DNA of 64,000 bases from Nodosilinea sp. P-1105 (GTDB taxonomy: Bacteria; Cyanobacteriota; Cyanobacteriia; Phormidesmidales; Phormidesmidaceae), in assembly GCF_012911975.1 (NCBI RefSeq), contig NZ_SMDQ01000028.1, positions 1 through 64,000 of the forward strand, given 5' to 3'. A program made the translations under genes and the position numbers. How positions within the stretch are numbered: the stretch's first letter is position 1; each line of letters opens with the position of its first letter. The notes beneath the pieces are model-generated. The model searched no databases and was not told the DNA's origin. It saw only the letters and a program-made list of their open reading frames with translations. This document shows positions 25,172 to 34,884 of this stretch, piece by piece.

Positions 25172-25198
25172 GCTACTGTCCTTGGAGGATCGAATACT

Positions 25199-26224
25199 AT
25201 GCAAACCTATGGAAATACTGATGTTACCTACAACTGGTGGGCGGGCAATGCCCGATTCGCCAACCTATCTGGGTTGTTTATTTCAGCCCATGTGGGCCAA
25301 GCGGCGCTAATTACCCTGTGGGCCGGGGCTTTTACCTTATTCGAGCTGTCTTGGTTTGACCCAAGCATCCCCATGGGGGAACAGGGGCTGATTTTGCTGC
25401 CCCACCTAGCCACCCTGGGTCTAGGCGTCGGGGATGGGGGTCAGATTGTTGATACCTACCCCTACTTTGTGGTGGGGGCAGTGCATCTGATTTCGTCTGC
25501 AGTCCTAGGAGCTGGTGCTCTGTTTCATACCTTTAAGGCGCCAGCGGACCTGAAGCAAGCCCAAGGGCAAGCTCGTAAATTCCACTTTGAGTGGGATGAC
25601 CCCGCTAAGCTGGGCTTGATTCTAGGCCATCACCTGCTGTTTTTAGGGGCTGGGGCCTTGCTGCTGGTAGCGAAAGCGACCCTCTGGGGTGGTCTGTACG
25701 ATGCTACGACTCAAACGGTGCGGACGGTACAGCCGACCCTCGATCCCCTGGTAATTTATGGCTATCAAACCCACTTTGCTAGCGTCAGCAGCCTGGAAGA
25801 TTTGGTCGGTGGTCATGTCTTTGTGGGGGTACTGCTGATTGCAGGAGGTATCTGGCATATTTTGGTACCGCCTCTGAAATGGGCTAAAAACCTGCTGCTG
25901 TTTTCCGGGGAAGCGATTTTGTCCTACTCCTTGGGAGGCATTGCCCTGGCTGGATTTGTGGCGGCCTACTTCTGTGCGGTCAATACCTTAGCCTATCCGC
26001 CAGAGTTCTACGGTCCTCCCTTGGAGGTGAAGCTGGGGGTGATGCCCTATTTTGCTGACACCGTGGTGCTGCCCCTCAATGCCCACACCTCCCGTTGTTG
26101 GCTGGCTAATGCGCACTTTATTCTGGCGTTTCTATTTTTACAGGGACACCTGTGGCATGCCCTGCGAGCGATTGGATTTGACTTTCGCCGGGTAGAGAAG
26201 GCCCTAAGCGCCGTCGAATCCTAA
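25199..26224 (+). CDS. isiA: Iron-stress chlorophyll-binding protein IsiA (CP43')
   Basis: A 341-residue, six-helix chlorophyll antenna protein, matching the usual 342. It starts [27 protein letters not shown] and keeps the paired His-containing helices ([72 protein letters not shown]). It lacks the large lumenal loop of PsbC. IsiA forms rings around photosystem I under iron limitation and dissipates energy. ATG 25199 is chosen because GGAGGAT precedes it; the ORF track adds 50 unrelated residues. An intrinsic terminator follows, then an isiC-like gene. No isiB flavodoxin is present here. Confidence 0.96.
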   Translation: MQTYGNTDVTYNWWAGNARFANLSGLFISAHVGQAALITLWAGAFTLFELSWFDPSIPMGEQGLILLPHLATLGLGVGDGGQIVDTYPYFVVGAVHLISSAVLGAGALFHTFKAPADLKQAQGQARKFHFEWDDPAKLGLILGHHLLFLGAGALLLVAKATLWGGLYDATTQTVRTVQPTLDPLVIYGYQTHFASVSSLEDLVGGHVFVGVLLIAGGIWHILVPPLKWAKNLLLFSGEAILSYSLGGIALAGFVAAYFCAVNTLAYPPEFYGPPLEVKLGVMPYFADTVVLPLNAHTSRCWLANAHFILAFLFLQGHLWHALRAIGFDFRRVEKALSAVES

Positions 26225-26252
26225 CTTTCAACGTTGGTCTCTCCTCTCTTTT

Positions 26253-26290
26253 GGGGGGCAATAAAGGGCTCCAACATCCTGCCCCCCTTT
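26253..26290 (+). terminator. Intrinsic terminator after isiA
   Basis: GGGGGGCA (26253-26260) pairs with TGCCCCCC (26280-26287), an 8-bp GC stem with a loop of about 19 bases, followed by TTT and a little later TTTTT. It lies between isiA and the downstream hydrolase, so the latter may be expressed by read-through. Confidence 0.7.
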
Positions 26291-26330
26291 CCTAATTTTT
26301 AACTTACTAGACACAAGGAATGTCTTGGCC

Positions 26331-27080
26331 ATGATGCCTTCCAACTCTCCAGACGCCGTGTGGATCAACGTTAGTCCTAGTTTCCAGAGACTTGATCGTA
26401 GGCTGCTACAATCTCTGGCTGGACATACCTCTGTAACCCACTGGGCCTATTGCCAAACGCCGGATGAACCCAGCAGCTTGGAGGTGGCCATGACCCTACT
26501 CCATGACTACATCAAGGGCTGCGATCGCCCCCTGCATCTTTTGGGCCACGGTACTGGAGGACTGCTAGGCCTCCTATATGCTCGCCAACATAGCCACCGG
26601 GTGAAGTCGCTGACCTTGCTATCGGTGGGGGTTAACCCCATGGTGGACTGGCAGTCCCATTATTATGCTCAGCTAGAGACCATGCCCTGTAGCCGTTACC
26701 AGGTGTTGTCGCAGATGGTGTACACCCTGTTTGGCCACCAGGCTCGACCGCTGGTGCACGGCTGGGTGCGGTTACTAGAGCAGGAATTATCCCAATCCCT
26801 CTCCCCCCATTCCCTGGTCAAGCGAGTCAGTCTTTTCCCCGGTTCGGTACCGGTGCCGCTGTTGGTGTGTGGCAGTGCTGACGATGGGGTCACTGACCCA
26901 GAGCAAATTCAAGGCTGGCGTCCCTGGCTAAAACCCGGCGATCGCATTTGGCAATGTCCTGACGGTCGCCATTTTTTCCATTCAGTTCATCCGCAGGTGG
27001 TGGCCAACCAAATTCTTAGCTTTTGGGCCACGACCACACCGGCGTTGATCTGCCCCTTGAGCTTAGAACAGGCCTGCTAA
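26331..27080 (+). CDS. IsiC-like alpha/beta-hydrolase-fold protein
   Basis: A 249-residue alpha/beta-hydrolase fold protein in the isi cluster. The oxyanion-side strand and elbow are LHLLGHGTGGLLGLLYARQ, and the acid and His regions are VCGSADDGVTD and CPDGRHFFHSVHP. The elbow GHGTG has Gly where the Ser nucleophile of GXSXG should be, so classical esterase chemistry is doubtful. The fold and position after isiA match what is called isiC in some cyanobacteria, where the function is unknown. AAGGA lies 10 bases before ATG 26331; the track's TTG is too close to it. Confidence 0.75.
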   Translation: MMPSNSPDAVWINVSPSFQRLDRRLLQSLAGHTSVTHWAYCQTPDEPSSLEVAMTLLHDYIKGCDRPLHLLGHGTGGLLGLLYARQHSHRVKSLTLLSVGVNPMVDWQSHYYAQLETMPCSRYQVLSQMVYTLFGHQARPLVHGWVRLLEQELSQSLSPHSLVKRVSLFPGSVPVPLLVCGSADDGVTDPEQIQGWRPWLKPGDRIWQCPDGRHFFHSVHPQVVANQILSFWATTTPALICPLSLEQAC

Positions 27081-27120
27081 GTCCGACGTGTTGAGTATTT
27101 AGTGTCAAGTTTTACTGCCT

Positions 27121-27588
27121 ATGTCTGCTTCTGAGACAGTTCTTGCGGTGTTGATGCCTGCAGCCATTTGGGTCACAGTGCTGGCCTTTACCCTGGCGAT
27201 TCTGTTCGCCCTAGATGACGGTATCAGACGGCTGAGGCGGCTGCATCAAATTCCCTGCTACCGCTGTCGGTTTTACACCGGTAGCCCCTACCTAAAATGT
27301 CCGGTACATCCCATAGACGCTGGTTCAGAGGTGGCCATCACCTGCCAAGACTACGAACAGGTTGAACCAGGGTGGTCCCCGTCTGCCCCCCCTGTCCAGG
27401 GCAAGCCTCTGGTGCCCAGGTTATCGATTACCTTCGCGACGTTATTCCATCCCTCTGCTACTCACCATGTATCGCCCCCAACTGTCTATTCTGCAAACGT
27501 TTACCCCCAAGACCCATCTACCCCTCAGCCGCGATCGCGTTTGGCTGATCGAACAGGGCATTGTCCGCACCTTCACCTGGAGCGATAG
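27121..27588 (+). CDS. Small membrane protein with Cys motif, isi cluster
   Basis: A 155-residue ORF. One helix (AAIWVTVLAFTLAILFALDD) is followed by a basic RRLRRLHQ stretch and a Cys-rich segment IPCYRCRFYTGSPYLKCPVHP..AITCQDYE with four Cys, a likely metal or Fe-S site. This first part of about 85 residues looks conserved. The tail after QDYE is Pro/Ser-rich and overlaps the start of the Crp-family gene by 122 bases in another frame. Either the tail is genuine overlap coding, or a frameshift has removed an earlier stop. Name and function unknown. Confidence 0.6.
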   Translation: MSASETVLAVLMPAAIWVTVLAFTLAILFALDDGIRRLRRLHQIPCYRCRFYTGSPYLKCPVHPIDAGSEVAITCQDYEQVEPGWSPSAPPVQGKPLVPRLSITFATLFHPSATHHVSPPTVYSANVYPQDPSTPQPRSRLADRTGHCPHLHLER

Positions 27589-28075
27589 TGGCTACTTGAC
27601 TATCCTAGGAATCTGGGGCCAGGGAGATATTGTCGGTCTCCCCCTTAGCCCCACGACCCCCTACCAGGTGGAATGTCTGACGTCGGTGGCGGTGGCCGAA
27701 GTGCCCCTGGGCAGCCAAAGCCGCTATTGGCAAGAGCTCCTCCTGACCCATCTGTGGCGTAGCCAAGAACTGTTCCACATTTTGCATAATCCCCAAATGA
27801 CAGACCGGTTGCTGGCACTGCTGCATTGGCTGGCCCAGCGGTTTGGTCAATCCACCCCTCAAGGGTTACTTTTAGACGCCATCCTCACCCACCACCAACT
27901 TGCCGAAACCCTTGGCAGTAGCCGAGTCACCGTTACTCGGCTATTGTCGCGACTAGAACAGCAAGGAAAAATTGTGCGGCTTAGAAAGCAGATGGCCTAT
28001 GGCGCTAGCCCCCGTACCCATCGGGCACTGCTGCTGCCAGCGGTAACCGAGGAGCGTATATCAGTAGGGACTTAA
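27467..28075 (+). CDS. Crp/Fnr-family transcriptional regulator
   Basis: A 202-residue regulator. A shortened effector domain (LSRDRVWLIEQGIVRTFTWSD, LGIWGQGDIVGLPL) is followed by a dimer helix and the winged HTH TPQGLLLDAILTHHQLAETLGSSRVTVTRLLSRLEQQGKIV. It lacks the usual N-terminal beta strands and has no visible Fe-S Cys set. I start it at ATG 27467, where the family match begins; the ORF track adds 35 residues in the overlap with the previous gene. Being last in the isi cluster, it may control that cluster. Confidence 0.85.
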   Translation: MYRPQLSILQTFTPKTHLPLSRDRVWLIEQGIVRTFTWSDSGYLTILGIWGQGDIVGLPLSPTTPYQVECLTSVAVAEVPLGSQSRYWQELLLTHLWRSQELFHILHNPQMTDRLLALLHWLAQRFGQSTPQGLLLDAILTHHQLAETLGSSRVTVTRLLSRLEQQGKIVRLRKQMAYGASPRTHRALLLPAVTEERISVGT

Positions 28076-28082
28076 GGGACAT

Positions 28083-29741
28083 CTAAGCCACCAAGAGACC
28101 CAACAAGCCTGCCATCACCAGGTAATACACCACTACCGGCAGCAGTTGACGGATGATGATGCCCTCGCGCCCCAGTAACCCCACCGTAGCCGCCGCCGCT
28201 ACGATGTTGGATACGCAAAACACATTGCCCGCCGAGGCCCCTACCGTTTGCAGCGCCAGAATCGTTTCGGGCACCTTACCAATGGCCTCGGCCACCCCAA
28301 ACTGAAACAGAGAAAACATCATATTGCTGACGGTGACACTGCCCGCCACAAAGGAGCCTACCATCCCCACGATCGCCGCAAATAGCGGCCAGGTTTGCCC
28401 GGCGATCGCCGACATGCCCGCCGCCAGGGTCAGGGGCATACTGGCCAGCCCGGCCCCATTCACATCCGAGTTAATAAACACCCGGGCCATCAGTACCGCC
28501 GCCCCCAGGGCCAGGGCGGTTTTTCGCAATATGGGAACGGCGCGTCCCAGGGCCATTTGGATGTCCTGGGGTTTCATCCGGTGTAAAAAATAGGTAATGA
28601 CCACCACCACCAAAAACATGGTGGCAGGCAGGTAAAGGGGGGTAGAAGTGACCGTAATCGTGGTACCAAAAATAGTCGGCCATCCTGGCCTTAACGACTG
28701 TAGCCACCCCCTCAGGGGCAATGCCTCTAGCCGCGACAGCACTAGCAACAAACCCAACAGCACATAGGGCAACCAGGCGGTCAACACCGTCATCGGTTTG
28801 AGGGGAGGGGCTAGATGCGGGGTTACACTGCCAGACCAGATGTCAGGCCAGGTGTCAGGGGCAGGAAAATCCCAGGGTTGCTGAGGCTGTAGCCACCCCC
28901 GGCGCACTACCACAACGATGATGCCCAACCCCACCAAACCGCCAATCATGGCTGGAAACTCTGGTCCTAGTAACACTGCGGTCAGGCTATAGGGGACCGT
29001 AAACGCTAACCCAGCCACCAGACAAAAGGGCCATAGGGCCCAGCCGTCCTGCTGGGATTCTCCCTGGCCAAACAGGCGGGTAATGGTGACCACTAAAATC
29101 AGCGGAATCAGGCTGCCAATGGCGGCGTGGATCAAACCCGCTTGTCCCCCCACTCGGGCAATATAGGTCAAGTTATCCAGCCCTTGGGCCGCCAGGGCCG
29201 CCTCGACGTTGGGGGCACCGGCCAGGCCCGTGTCCATGCCAAACAGCAACGGCGTACCCACGGCCCCATAGGTGGAGGGAGTGCTTTGGATAATCAGTGC
29301 TGCAATCACTGCCGCCAGGGCCGGAAAACCCACCGCCACCAGCAGGGGCACACAAATGACCGCAGGGGTACCAAACCCAGAGGCCCCTTCAATAAAGCTG
29401 CCAAACAGCCAGGCAATGATAATCATCTGCACCCGGCGATCGGGGGATAGGCCCAAGAGGCTCTGGCGAATCACCGCGATCGCCCCTGACCCCTGCAGCA
29501 CATTCAGCAGCAAAATCGCCCCAAACACAATGAACAAAATCTCGGCGGCAATCACCACCCCTTGCACCAGGGAAGCGGCGATGTGGGGCAGCGGCACCTG
29601 CCAGATCAAGACCGCGATCGCGATCGTCACCGCCAACGCACCCGGCATCGCCTGGCTAGCGGGGCGTCGACCTACCACCAGCAGCAAAAATACGGTCACA
29701 ATCGGCAGCAGGGCGATGAAAAAAGCAAGTAGCAAAGACAT
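28083..29741 (-). CDS. lctP: L-lactate permease
   Basis: A 552-residue membrane protein with about 13 helices. The family signatures are [43 protein letters not shown] and, near the C-terminus, [28 protein letters not shown]. The LctP/LldP/GlcA family carries lactate or glycolate with protons. It lies 12 bases downstream of ldh on the same strand, so it probably exports the lactate made by Ldh in dark fermentation, or takes lactate up. Glycolate cannot be excluded from sequence. Confidence 0.92.
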   Translation of the reverse strand: MSLLLAFFIALLPIVTVFLLLVVGRRPASQAMPGALAVTIAIAVLIWQVPLPHIAASLVQGVVIAAEILFIVFGAILLLNVLQGSGAIAVIRQSLLGLSPDRRVQMIIIAWLFGSFIEGASGFGTPAVICVPLLVAVGFPALAAVIAALIIQSTPSTYGAVGTPLLFGMDTGLAGAPNVEAALAAQGLDNLTYIARVGGQAGLIHAAIGSLIPLILVVTITRLFGQGESQQDGWALWPFCLVAGLAFTVPYSLTAVLLGPEFPAMIGGLVGLGIIVVVVRRGWLQPQQPWDFPAPDTWPDIWSGSVTPHLAPPLKPMTVLTAWLPYVLLGLLLVLSRLEALPLRGWLQSLRPGWPTIFGTTITVTSTPLYLPATMFLVVVVITYFLHRMKPQDIQMALGRAVPILRKTALALGAAVLMARVFINSDVNGAGLASMPLTLAAGMSAIAGQTWPLFAAIVGMVGSFVAGSVTVSNMMFSLFQFGVAEAIGKVPETILALQTVGASAGNVFCVSNIVAAAATVGLLGREGIIIRQLLPVVVYYLVMAGLLGLLVA

Positions 29742-29753
29742 GGGGCAGGACTT

Positions 29754-30740
29754 CTAAAACCGAATCTGATTAATCACATCACGCAGAGTTTGGGCCGACG
29801 TTTTGAGCTGATCCCGTTCCAGATCGTTGAGGGAGAGCTTCAACAGTCGATTCACCCCAGTTCTGCCCACCACCGCTGGAATACTCAGGCTGACATCCTG
29901 GACCCCACAAATTTCATCTAAGATACAGCTGACACTAAAGACCCGATTTTGGTCGCGAATGATGGCCTGCACAATCTGGGCCACCGCTAGCCCAACAGCA
30001 TAGTTGGTATAGCCCTTGCGGCTAATGATTTCGTAGGCGGCATGCTTCGTCTGCTGAAAAATATCATCTAAAATGCCCCGTTCGTTGGCGGGCATGCCGT
30101 CATAGTAGAGGGGCGTCCCTGCCACATTGGCCTCGCTCCAAAAGGGCACCTCGCTATCCCCATGTTCCCCAATGATGTAGGCGTGCAAACTACGGGGGTC
30201 GATGCCCAAGTGGCGGCCCAGCAAAAACCGAAACCGGCCACTGTCCAGTACCGTACCCGACCCCAACACCCGGGCCTTAGGCAGTCCCGATAGCTTCCAT
30301 GCGGCATAGGTGAGCACATCTACTGGGTTCGATACAATCAGCAAAATGGCTTCCGGGCAATGGCTCACAATGTCAGGAATCAGCGACTTCAAAATTTCCA
30401 CATTTTTTTGCACCAGATCCAGCCGGGTTTCCCCCGGCTTTTGGGCGGCCCCAGCCGTCAGAATCACAATGTCGGCCCCAGCGGCATCAGCCAGAGTGCC
30501 CGCCTTAATCGTAGTGGGCTGCACAAAAGACATCCCCTGTTCTAGATCCATCACTTCCCCAATCAGCCGTTCCTGGTTGATGTCCACTAGCACCATTTCG
30601 TCCAGCACATTCTGAATTAACATGGCGTAGGCACAGGCCAAACCCACCTGCCCCGCCCCAATAATCACTCCCTTGAGGGGGCGCAGCGGGTCCACATGCA
30701 ACTCAGTAATCGGGTTGGGGGTGAATAGGGCGTCAAACAT
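29754..30740 (-). CDS. ldh: L-lactate dehydrogenase
   Basis: A 328-residue NAD-dependent LDH. The Rossmann motif [13 protein letters not shown] starts near residue 28 and the Asp VLVDIN follows. Active-site parts include [11 protein letters not shown] (catalytic loop Arg), [16 protein letters not shown] and the proton-acceptor His in [13 protein letters not shown]. The loop pattern Q-K-P-G-E-T-R supports LDH over malate dehydrogenase, which would have Arg at the Gln. It forms a two-gene unit with the lactate permease. Confidence 0.94.
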   Translation of the reverse strand: MFDALFTPNPITELHVDPLRPLKGVIIGAGQVGLACAYAMLIQNVLDEMVLVDINQERLIGEVMDLEQGMSFVQPTTIKAGTLADAAGADIVILTAGAAQKPGETRLDLVQKNVEILKSLIPDIVSHCPEAILLIVSNPVDVLTYAAWKLSGLPKARVLGSGTVLDSGRFRFLLGRHLGIDPRSLHAYIIGEHGDSEVPFWSEANVAGTPLYYDGMPANERGILDDIFQQTKHAAYEIISRKGYTNYAVGLAVAQIVQAIIRDQNRVFSVSCILDEICGVQDVSLSIPAVVGRTGVNRLLKLSLNDLERDQLKTSAQTLRDVINQIRF

Positions 30741-31162
30741 CAGCTCACCAGGGATAACGACAGACCTTATCTTCCCTTAGGGACAAGACGGTGTCGTTGC
30801 TACTGTATACCAAGCTATCCCCAATACCCCAGCGGTGCATTGCGGCTAACCAAAGCGACTAGTACCGCTACGCGGAATTCAAAATGCAAAGTTCAAGGTG
30901 AAAAGTTGTTGCTGCGCAAGGATTTTAAGCGTCCTGAACAGTAGGTTGATTTCTGCCTTGGTGTACTAGGGCGTTCCCGGATGGCTCTTTAGCCGCGTAG
31001 GCAGAGCCGCGCCCTTGGCGCTATGCACCCTACGATAGACCTTTCGGGAATTGGGGTTGTGTGACTCGGATTTGGTATCACACAAAATTCTGATCGCTCC
31101 CATTTTGAACTTTGAACTTTGAATTTTTCCCTCTTCGTTCTTCCCTCTTCCCTCTCCCCTCC
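30741..31162. repeat. Intergenic DNA with TTTGAAC heptamers
   Basis: 422 bases between ldh and exoD. AATTCAAAATGCAAAGTTCAA stands near 30877, and a TTTTGAACTTTGAACTTTGAA run near 31103, both from one heptamer family in opposite orientation. GC-rich short inverted repeats (GGCTCT..AGAGCC) lie between. No ORF or RNA is recognised. Confidence 0.55.
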
Positions 31163-31783
31163 CTACATCCCTCCTCCCTGCAGCAGGCTCAGCCCGGCTT
31201 TAACGGCCTCATAGCCAAACACCAGAATCAGCAGGGTCAAAATGCCGCCACAGACACATAACACCAGCCCCCCTAAACTAATAGCGCCATCGTCATCGAG
31301 CAGCCCAAAGCCCGTGACAAAAATACCAATGGCTGGCAGGGTGTTGGTCAGGGGAATGGGTAGCATCATGCAGATGGCCATCAGGGCGATCGCCACCCCA
31401 ATCACCACTCGCCCGGGCAAGCTAGTACAGACATAGGTCATGCGGGGACGAGCCACGGTCTCCAACCGCCGTAGCCAGGGGGTGCCTGCCTTGACAAATT
31501 TCTGGACGGTCAGCAGGTCAAACTGCTTGGCTTTCCAGCCCTCGGGTACCCAGGGACGGGTGCGGCCAACAATGAGTTGCACCGCCAACCAAAACATGAC
31601 AATGCCAAAGGGGATGGAATAGCCAGGGGCCGGTACCGGCAGGGCCGAGGGTAGGGCCAGCAGTACAAACAGCACCCCAAAGGTGCGCTCCCCGGCCAGC
31701 ACCAGAATTTCTTTTAGGGTGACTTTAGGAGCCGTCACCTCTTGAAAAAAATAGCGGTTTAGCTCTGTAGACAGTCGCGCCAT
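31163..31783 (-). CDS. ExoD-family membrane protein
   Basis: A 206-residue protein of the exopolysaccharide-synthesis ExoD family. The pattern is LKEILVLAGERTFGVLFVLLALPSALPVPAPGYSIPFG, then LVGRTRPWVPEGWK, and a helix pair ending with DDDGAISLGGLVLC. About four helices are seen. Rhizobial exoD affects exopolysaccharide and alkaline stress; the biochemistry is unknown. I start at the internal ATG 31783, where the family match begins. The track's first 31 residues are hydrophobic but unmatched. Confidence 0.82.
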   Translation of the reverse strand: MARLSTELNRYFFQEVTAPKVTLKEILVLAGERTFGVLFVLLALPSALPVPAPGYSIPFGIVMFWLAVQLIVGRTRPWVPEGWKAKQFDLLTVQKFVKAGTPWLRRLETVARPRMTYVCTSLPGRVVIGVAIALMAICMMLPIPLTNTLPAIGIFVTGFGLLDDDGAISLGGLVLCVCGGILTLLILVFGYEAVKAGLSLLQGGGM

Positions 31784-32119
31784 AGAGGTGCCTATAGACC
31801 CAAATAAATAGAGAGTAAAAAATAATCCCCAAGTTGGCGCGTAGGATCTACGCCTTGGGAAATAAACTAAAGCCAAGTCTAGACCTGGAGCTCTGCCTGT
31901 GGGAAAACTCTAGATCCCGAGCTGGACTTGATTATAGAAGTAATAGTCTCAGCTTACAGGACTAAGCCTGGTGCAACCCCATCTATCGGCAAGAGTTTAC
32001 CGCAACTTTGCAAGCTTGACGGCATGGCCTTGGCCGTGGGGTTCTGCTTCCAGGACGCGAACTGGGTCCGTGGGGCCGGTCGCGGTGAGACTCCAGCTCA
32101 GTCTTTAGTTGGAACCCGC
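31784..32119. other. Intergenic stretch without recognised gene
   Basis: 336 bases between exoD and the hydrolase. A 70-residue plus-strand ORF (31928-32140) has a start lacking an SD and an odd composition. Its end, GRGETPAQSLVGTRS, vaguely recalls transposase C-termini, but I cannot support that. Promoters for exoD and for the hydrolase's downstream side are not evident. Confidence 0.3.
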
Positions 32120-33007
32120 TCAGCCTGCTTGGTTGACTAGGACATGGTCGCTTAAAAATTGGCTCAGGCGCTGTTCAAACTCGTCTCCCGCTAAGATCGC
32201 AATGTCGTTGTGGTCAGCATTGGGCACCAGCCATAAATCTCTGGAAGAGGCGGTGGCCTCATAGAGGTATTGGCTCATTTCAGCAGGTACCGACAAATCC
32301 GCCAAGCCATGCAGATAGAACACTGGCACCTGCAACTGCTGCACCCGAGTGATAGAGGGGAAGGATTGAGTCAGTAGCCAACGCACAGGAAACAATCGGT
32401 TATACCCAGACCGGGTAGCCATCGCCTCCATGGAAGTAAAAGAGCTTTCCACCACTAACCCGGCCAACTGGGGCCTATGGCTGGCGAGTTGAATGGCGAT
32501 CGCACCGCCTAGGGAGTGACCATAAAGCACCAAATGCCTGGGGTCTACCCCTTTTTGCTGGTGCAGGAACTGATAGGCGGCTTGGGCATCTTCGTAAAAC
32601 CGGGCTTCATTGGGAAACGGGCTTGAGCTTAGCCCATAGCCGCGATAATCCACCATCAAAACGGCGGCCCCCAGGGCATGCAGATGCCGGATTCGATCCA
32701 GATTAAAACTCGTCGAGATGTTACCGGCATTGCCGTGCAGGTATAAAAACGTCAGGGACTGGGGCTGTTCGCTGGGAATCCACCAGCCATGAAGCGTTCC
32801 TGGTTGATCCCCTGGCTGATCAGAGGTGACTGAAATCCATACCTCTTCATAGAACAAGCCAACAGCATCTGGGGTAGCCTCTATCGCCAGGGTCGGCAAA
32901 TACATGAGCCATCGCTGTCTTTGCCAAAGCCACCCACACAGGGCTAAATAAATCAGCCCAGATATGCCCAGACAGCCAATCAAAAGTTTAAGCATGGGCA
33001 TAGACAC
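32120..33007 (-). CDS. Membrane-anchored alpha/beta hydrolase (Bem46/ABHD13-like)
   Basis: A 295-residue protein. An N-terminal helix (LLIGCLGISGLIYLALCGWLW) anchors a serine hydrolase domain. Seen are the oxyanion segment YLHGNAGN, MVDYRGYGLSSS, nucleophile elbow YGHSLGG, acid HGLADLSVP and catalytic His PNADHND. All three catalytic residues are present. The Bem46/ABHD13 group has no defined substrate. It stands alone, divergent from tldD. Confidence 0.88.
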   Translation of the reverse strand: MSMPMLKLLIGCLGISGLIYLALCGWLWQRQRWLMYLPTLAIEATPDAVGLFYEEVWISVTSDQPGDQPGTLHGWWIPSEQPQSLTFLYLHGNAGNISTSFNLDRIRHLHALGAAVLMVDYRGYGLSSSPFPNEARFYEDAQAAYQFLHQQKGVDPRHLVLYGHSLGGAIAIQLASHRPQLAGLVVESSFTSMEAMATRSGYNRLFPVRWLLTQSFPSITRVQQLQVPVFYLHGLADLSVPAEMSQYLYEATASSRDLWLVPNADHNDIAILAGDEFEQRLSQFLSDHVLVNQAG

Positions 33008-33231
33008 GGATCAATTCAATATAAATAGATAAAGGCCAGCCCTCAACGGTGAGCTGGACGGGGTACGAAACTTATCTTTATATTATCGGGGATCACGTTC
33101 ATAGGGTTACCGGCGGTTGTGACGGTTTTTCCAGGAGGGGAATAACCACCCTGGGTAGACCCGTGAAGGTTTGTTACACTGAATACTCAGATGAATTCGC
33201 CACAACTTTCACCCCGTAAGGATTGATTGGT

Positions 33232-34716
33232 ATGACGGTTGCCACCTCCCCCGCTCCCCTGCTTAAGACCAATGATTTACTGGTTAGGGACTACTCTGCT
33301 CCCCGCGATCGCTTCGACCAGAGCTGGGAAGCGACCCTAGCGACATTGCTAGGGCTAGGACGGGCCGCTGGCGCTGACTTCATCGAATTTTTCCTGGAGC
33401 GCAGCAACTTCATTAGCTGTCAGGCAGAAGACGATATCATTAGCAGCCTTTCTCCCCGGATTATCACCGGAGCCGGGGTACGGGTGTTTTTAGGCAAAGC
33501 TGACTGCTACGTCAGCACTAATGATCTCTCGTTTGCGGGCCTCAAGGTCGCCCTAGACAAAGCCCTGTCGATCATGGGGCTAACGTTGCCCGGCCCCGCC
33601 ACCAACATCGCAGAGATCAACCTAGAGTTAATGCGGGACTATGCCAGTGTCCGGGGTAAAGACAACTGGCTAGCCCAGTGCAGTCCTATGCAAGAAATGG
33701 GGGATGTGCTGCTGGCCGCCAACAATGCTTTGGCCCAAACCGCAGACCATGTGCAGTCTCGTCGGGCTGCCTATTTCCGGGATTGGCAAGAGGTGTTGGT
33801 GGCGGCCAGCGATGGCACCTTTGCCCGCGATATTCGTCTTACCCAGTCCGTTGGGTATAACCTGCTCTGTGCCGATGGCGAGCATCGCTCCTCCATTGGT
33901 CAGCGATCGGGGGATACCAGCAACCCCGGATTCCTGCGCAGTTGGGACTACCAGAGCATTGCTGAGACTGTGGCTGAGTCAGCGGGCAAAATGCTCTACG
34001 CCGATTATGTGGAATCGGGTAGCTATCCCGTGGTGATGGCCAATAAGTTCGGAGGGGTGATCTTCCACGAAGCTTGCGGCCACCTGCTGGAAACCACCCA
34101 AATTGAACGGGGTACCACCCCCTTTATCAACAAAAAAGGCGAGAAAATCGCCCATGAGAACCTAACCGCCTGGGACGAAGGGCTGTCGCCCGACGCCTTT
34201 GGCACCATTGACATGGATGACGAGGGCATGCCTGCCCAGCGCACCCTGCTGATTGAAAATGGAGTGCTCAAGAACTTCCTTTCTGACCGAGCTGGGTCCA
34301 TGCGCACCGGCCACCCCCGCACCGGCAGCGGTCGCCGTCAGGGCTATACCTATGCCGCCGCCTCCCGCATGCGCAATACCTACATCGCCCCCGGAGACTA
34401 TTCCCTGGACGAGCTCTTTGGCTCCATTGATAAAGGGATCTACTGCAAGAAAATGGGCGGCGGCAGCGTCGGGGCCACTGGGCAGTTTAATTTTGCCGTG
34501 GACGAAGCCTACTTAATTGAAAACGGCAAGCTCACCAAGCCCCTGAAAGGAGCCACCCTAATCGGCGAAGCCACCGAGATCATGGACAAAATTTCCATGT
34601 GCTCCAATGATCTAGGCCTAGCCGCTGGGTTCTGTGGCTCCATTAGCGGCAGTGTTTACGTCACCGTCGGCCAGCCCCACCTGAAGGTGGACTCGATCAC
34701 CGTCGGTGGTCGGTAG
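33232..34716 (+). CDS. tldD: TldD metallopeptidase subunit
   Basis: A 494-residue TldD protein. The zinc motif FHEACGH (HEXXXH) is near residue 280, and the C-terminal [27 protein letters not shown] is also typical. TldD/TldE complexes are heterodimeric proteases that cut unfolded peptides through a narrow channel; in E. coli they mature microcin B17. ATG 33232 has AAGGA at 9 bases, so I prefer it over the TTG at 33223. The partner gene follows 168 bp later. Confidence 0.94.
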   Translation: MTVATSPAPLLKTNDLLVRDYSAPRDRFDQSWEATLATLLGLGRAAGADFIEFFLERSNFISCQAEDDIISSLSPRIITGAGVRVFLGKADCYVSTNDLSFAGLKVALDKALSIMGLTLPGPATNIAEINLELMRDYASVRGKDNWLAQCSPMQEMGDVLLAANNALAQTADHVQSRRAAYFRDWQEVLVAASDGTFARDIRLTQSVGYNLLCADGEHRSSIGQRSGDTSNPGFLRSWDYQSIAETVAESAGKMLYADYVESGSYPVVMANKFGGVIFHEACGHLLETTQIERGTTPFINKKGEKIAHENLTAWDEGLSPDAFGTIDMDDEGMPAQRTLLIENGVLKNFLSDRAGSMRTGHPRTGSGRRQGYTYAAASRMRNTYIAPGDYSLDELFGSIDKGIYCKKMGGGSVGATGQFNFAVDEAYLIENGKLTKPLKGATLIGEATEIMDKISMCSNDLGLAAGFCGSISGSVYVTVGQPHLKVDSITVGGR

Positions 34717-34884
34717 ATGGGTATCAGGTAGCAGGTGTTAGATATCGGGTATCAGGTTTACAGTTTGCCGTCTACGGTTAGCACAGTTTACCTTTTACTG
34801 TTCACCGCTCACCTGACACCTTCACCTCCCCACCTCCCCCACCTCCCCACCCCTTCACCTCCCCACCTCCCCCACCCATCCCCC

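Noticed and set aside
31928-32140. Transposase C-terminal remnant
   Set aside because: The likeness of GRGETPAQSLVGTRS to TnpB tails is too weak, and no other IS parts are nearby.
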